From Rhodococcus sp. RD6.2 (GTDB lineage Bacteria > Actinomycetota > Actinomycetes > Mycobacteriales > Mycobacteriaceae): DNA of 64,000 nucleotides. The position numbers and the translations under genes are program-made. The stretch lies in NCBI RefSeq assembly GCF_001040705.1, contig NZ_CVQP01000002.1, forward strand, positions 62,001 to 126,000. The letters are read 5' to 3'. The notes beneath the pieces are model-generated. The model did no database searches. It was given only the letters and a program-made list of their open reading frames with translations, and had not been told where the DNA came from. Shown one piece after another: positions 63,459-64,000 of this stretch (the stretch's first letter is position 1; the number at the start of each line of letters is the position of its first letter).

Positions 63459-64000
63459 GTGACCACGAGCGAGCAGCAGGAGCAGGCGAGGTCGGCGCGA
63501 CGCGCGTCCGACGGCCGGCGCCGCCGGGACCTGCTCGAGGCCGCGACGTCGTGCTTCGGCGAGCTCGGCTACGAGGCGACAACCGCGCAGGCGATCACGG
63601 CGAGGGCGGGAGTTTCCCGGGCCACCTTCTACGCCTACTTCTCCTCCCGCGAGGAGATCTTCGGTGCGGTCGCCGGGCAGGTGTGCCAGGAACTCCTCGA
63701 CGCCCAGCATCTCGAGGGGGCGATCGTCGACGACCTGCGCGAGGTCCTGCGTGCCACGACGACCGCCGTGATCACCGCATACTTCCGGCACGGCGCGATC
63801 GTCGGACTCGTCGACCACCGTGCGCGGCTCGACCCGGCGATCGGAGACCTGTGGTCGTCCGTCCGGGAGCGGCTCGTCGCCCGCTACGCGCGGTTCATCT
63901 CCCGAATCGCGGAAGCGGGGGAGGCGACGCCGTGTGCTCCGCCCGCGACGGTGGCGCAGACCCTTGCCGACGCGCAACTCGTCGGCTCCGCTCGGCTCGC
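63459..64000 (+). CDS. TetR-family regulator (3' end beyond window)
   Basis: The first 180 codons of a TetR regulator that runs off the window. The DNA-binding domain reads RRRDLLEAATSCFGELGYEA, TTAQAITARAGVSRATFYAY. A helical ligand domain follows and is still open at the edge. GTG 63459 is chosen because the promoter would start RNA there, with no ribosome site visible, which suggests a leaderless message; an in-frame GTG at 63453 overlaps the -10. The perfect palindrome immediately upstream is the likely autoregulatory operator. Confidence 0.87.
   Translation, partial: MTTSEQQEQARSARRASDGRRRRDLLEAATSCFGELGYEATTAQAITARAGVSRATFYAYFSSREEIFGAVAGQVCQELLDAQHLEGAIVDDLREVLRATTTAVITAYFRHGAIVGLVDHRARLDPAIGDLWSSVRERLVARYARFISRIAEAGEATPCAPPATVAQTLADAQLVGSARL

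Overview
The window looks like chromosomal DNA from a high-GC actinomycete of the order Mycobacteriales, most likely Rhodococcus or another Nocardiaceae. The evidence is the strong G/C third-position bias, frequent GTG starts, ATGA/GTGA-coupled genes, an actinobacterial SAM-IV riboswitch, lsr2, and a gene order matching mycobacteria: ppa, dacB, metalloprotease, tilS, hpt, ftsH, folE-P-B-K, DUF3180, DUF6779-like gene, DUF2520-like gene, panC-panD-coaX, lysS, lsr2, clpC. No tRNA, rRNA, CRISPR array or phage was seen.

Region 1 (1-5.2 kb) holds small regulatory and redox genes: an XRE-cupin regulator, a DUF1905 protein, a SnoaL/quinone-oxidoreductase/TetR operon preceded by a perfect 16-bp palindrome, a LysR gene divergent from a SnoaL-like gene, and an NAD(P)-binding reductase.

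Region 2 (5.2-16.0 kb) is the most interesting block. Two divergent operons can be read as one catabolic route. The plus-strand operon (cupin, DmmA-like protein, VanB-type reductase, DUF3445 heme N-demethylase) would turn dimethylamine into methylamine plus formaldehyde. The minus-strand operon (type III GlnA/GmaS-like ligase, then the three pieces of a split glutamate-synthase-like N-methylglutamate synthase, then an M20 amidohydrolase, HutD and a sarcosine-oxidase-like flavoprotein) would move the methylamine onto glutamate and release glutamate plus formaldehyde. The substrate assignment is inference from family membership and gene company.

Region 3 (16-27.4 kb) contains an L,D-transpeptidase lipoprotein and a SAM-IV riboswitch ahead of a cysteine-desulfurase-like gene. 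A cysteine-rich leader peptide then precedes a short luciferase-like protein. It also has YbaK, a membrane protein divergent from a TetR gene around a nested 35-bp operator, a UraD-like gene, a crotonase, a MarR-MFS pair and a decayed arginine deiminase gene with two internal deletions.

Region 4 (26.7-53.1 kb) is the conserved core: lexA, ppa, dacB, tilS, hpt, ftsH, folate genes, pantothenate/CoA genes, lysS and lsr2. It is interrupted by a solo TnpB element between dacB and the metalloprotease gene, and by an accessory block (amidase, TetR, DHFR-family protein, membrane Ser/Thr kinase with a DFN motif, DinB-type protein) between hpt and ftsH. A cysteine dioxygenase-rhodanese operon between coaX and lysS is preceded by a Cys-Cys mini-ORF and four mutually pairing segments that look like an attenuator.

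Region 5 (53.2-64 kb) has a lipase, an Acg-type nitroreductase and a four-gene operon around a WXG-containing protein, all inserted between lsr2 and clpC. After clpC and its strong terminator come an MFS exporter, an OsmC protein and a TetR gene that runs off the window behind a perfect 22-bp palindrome.
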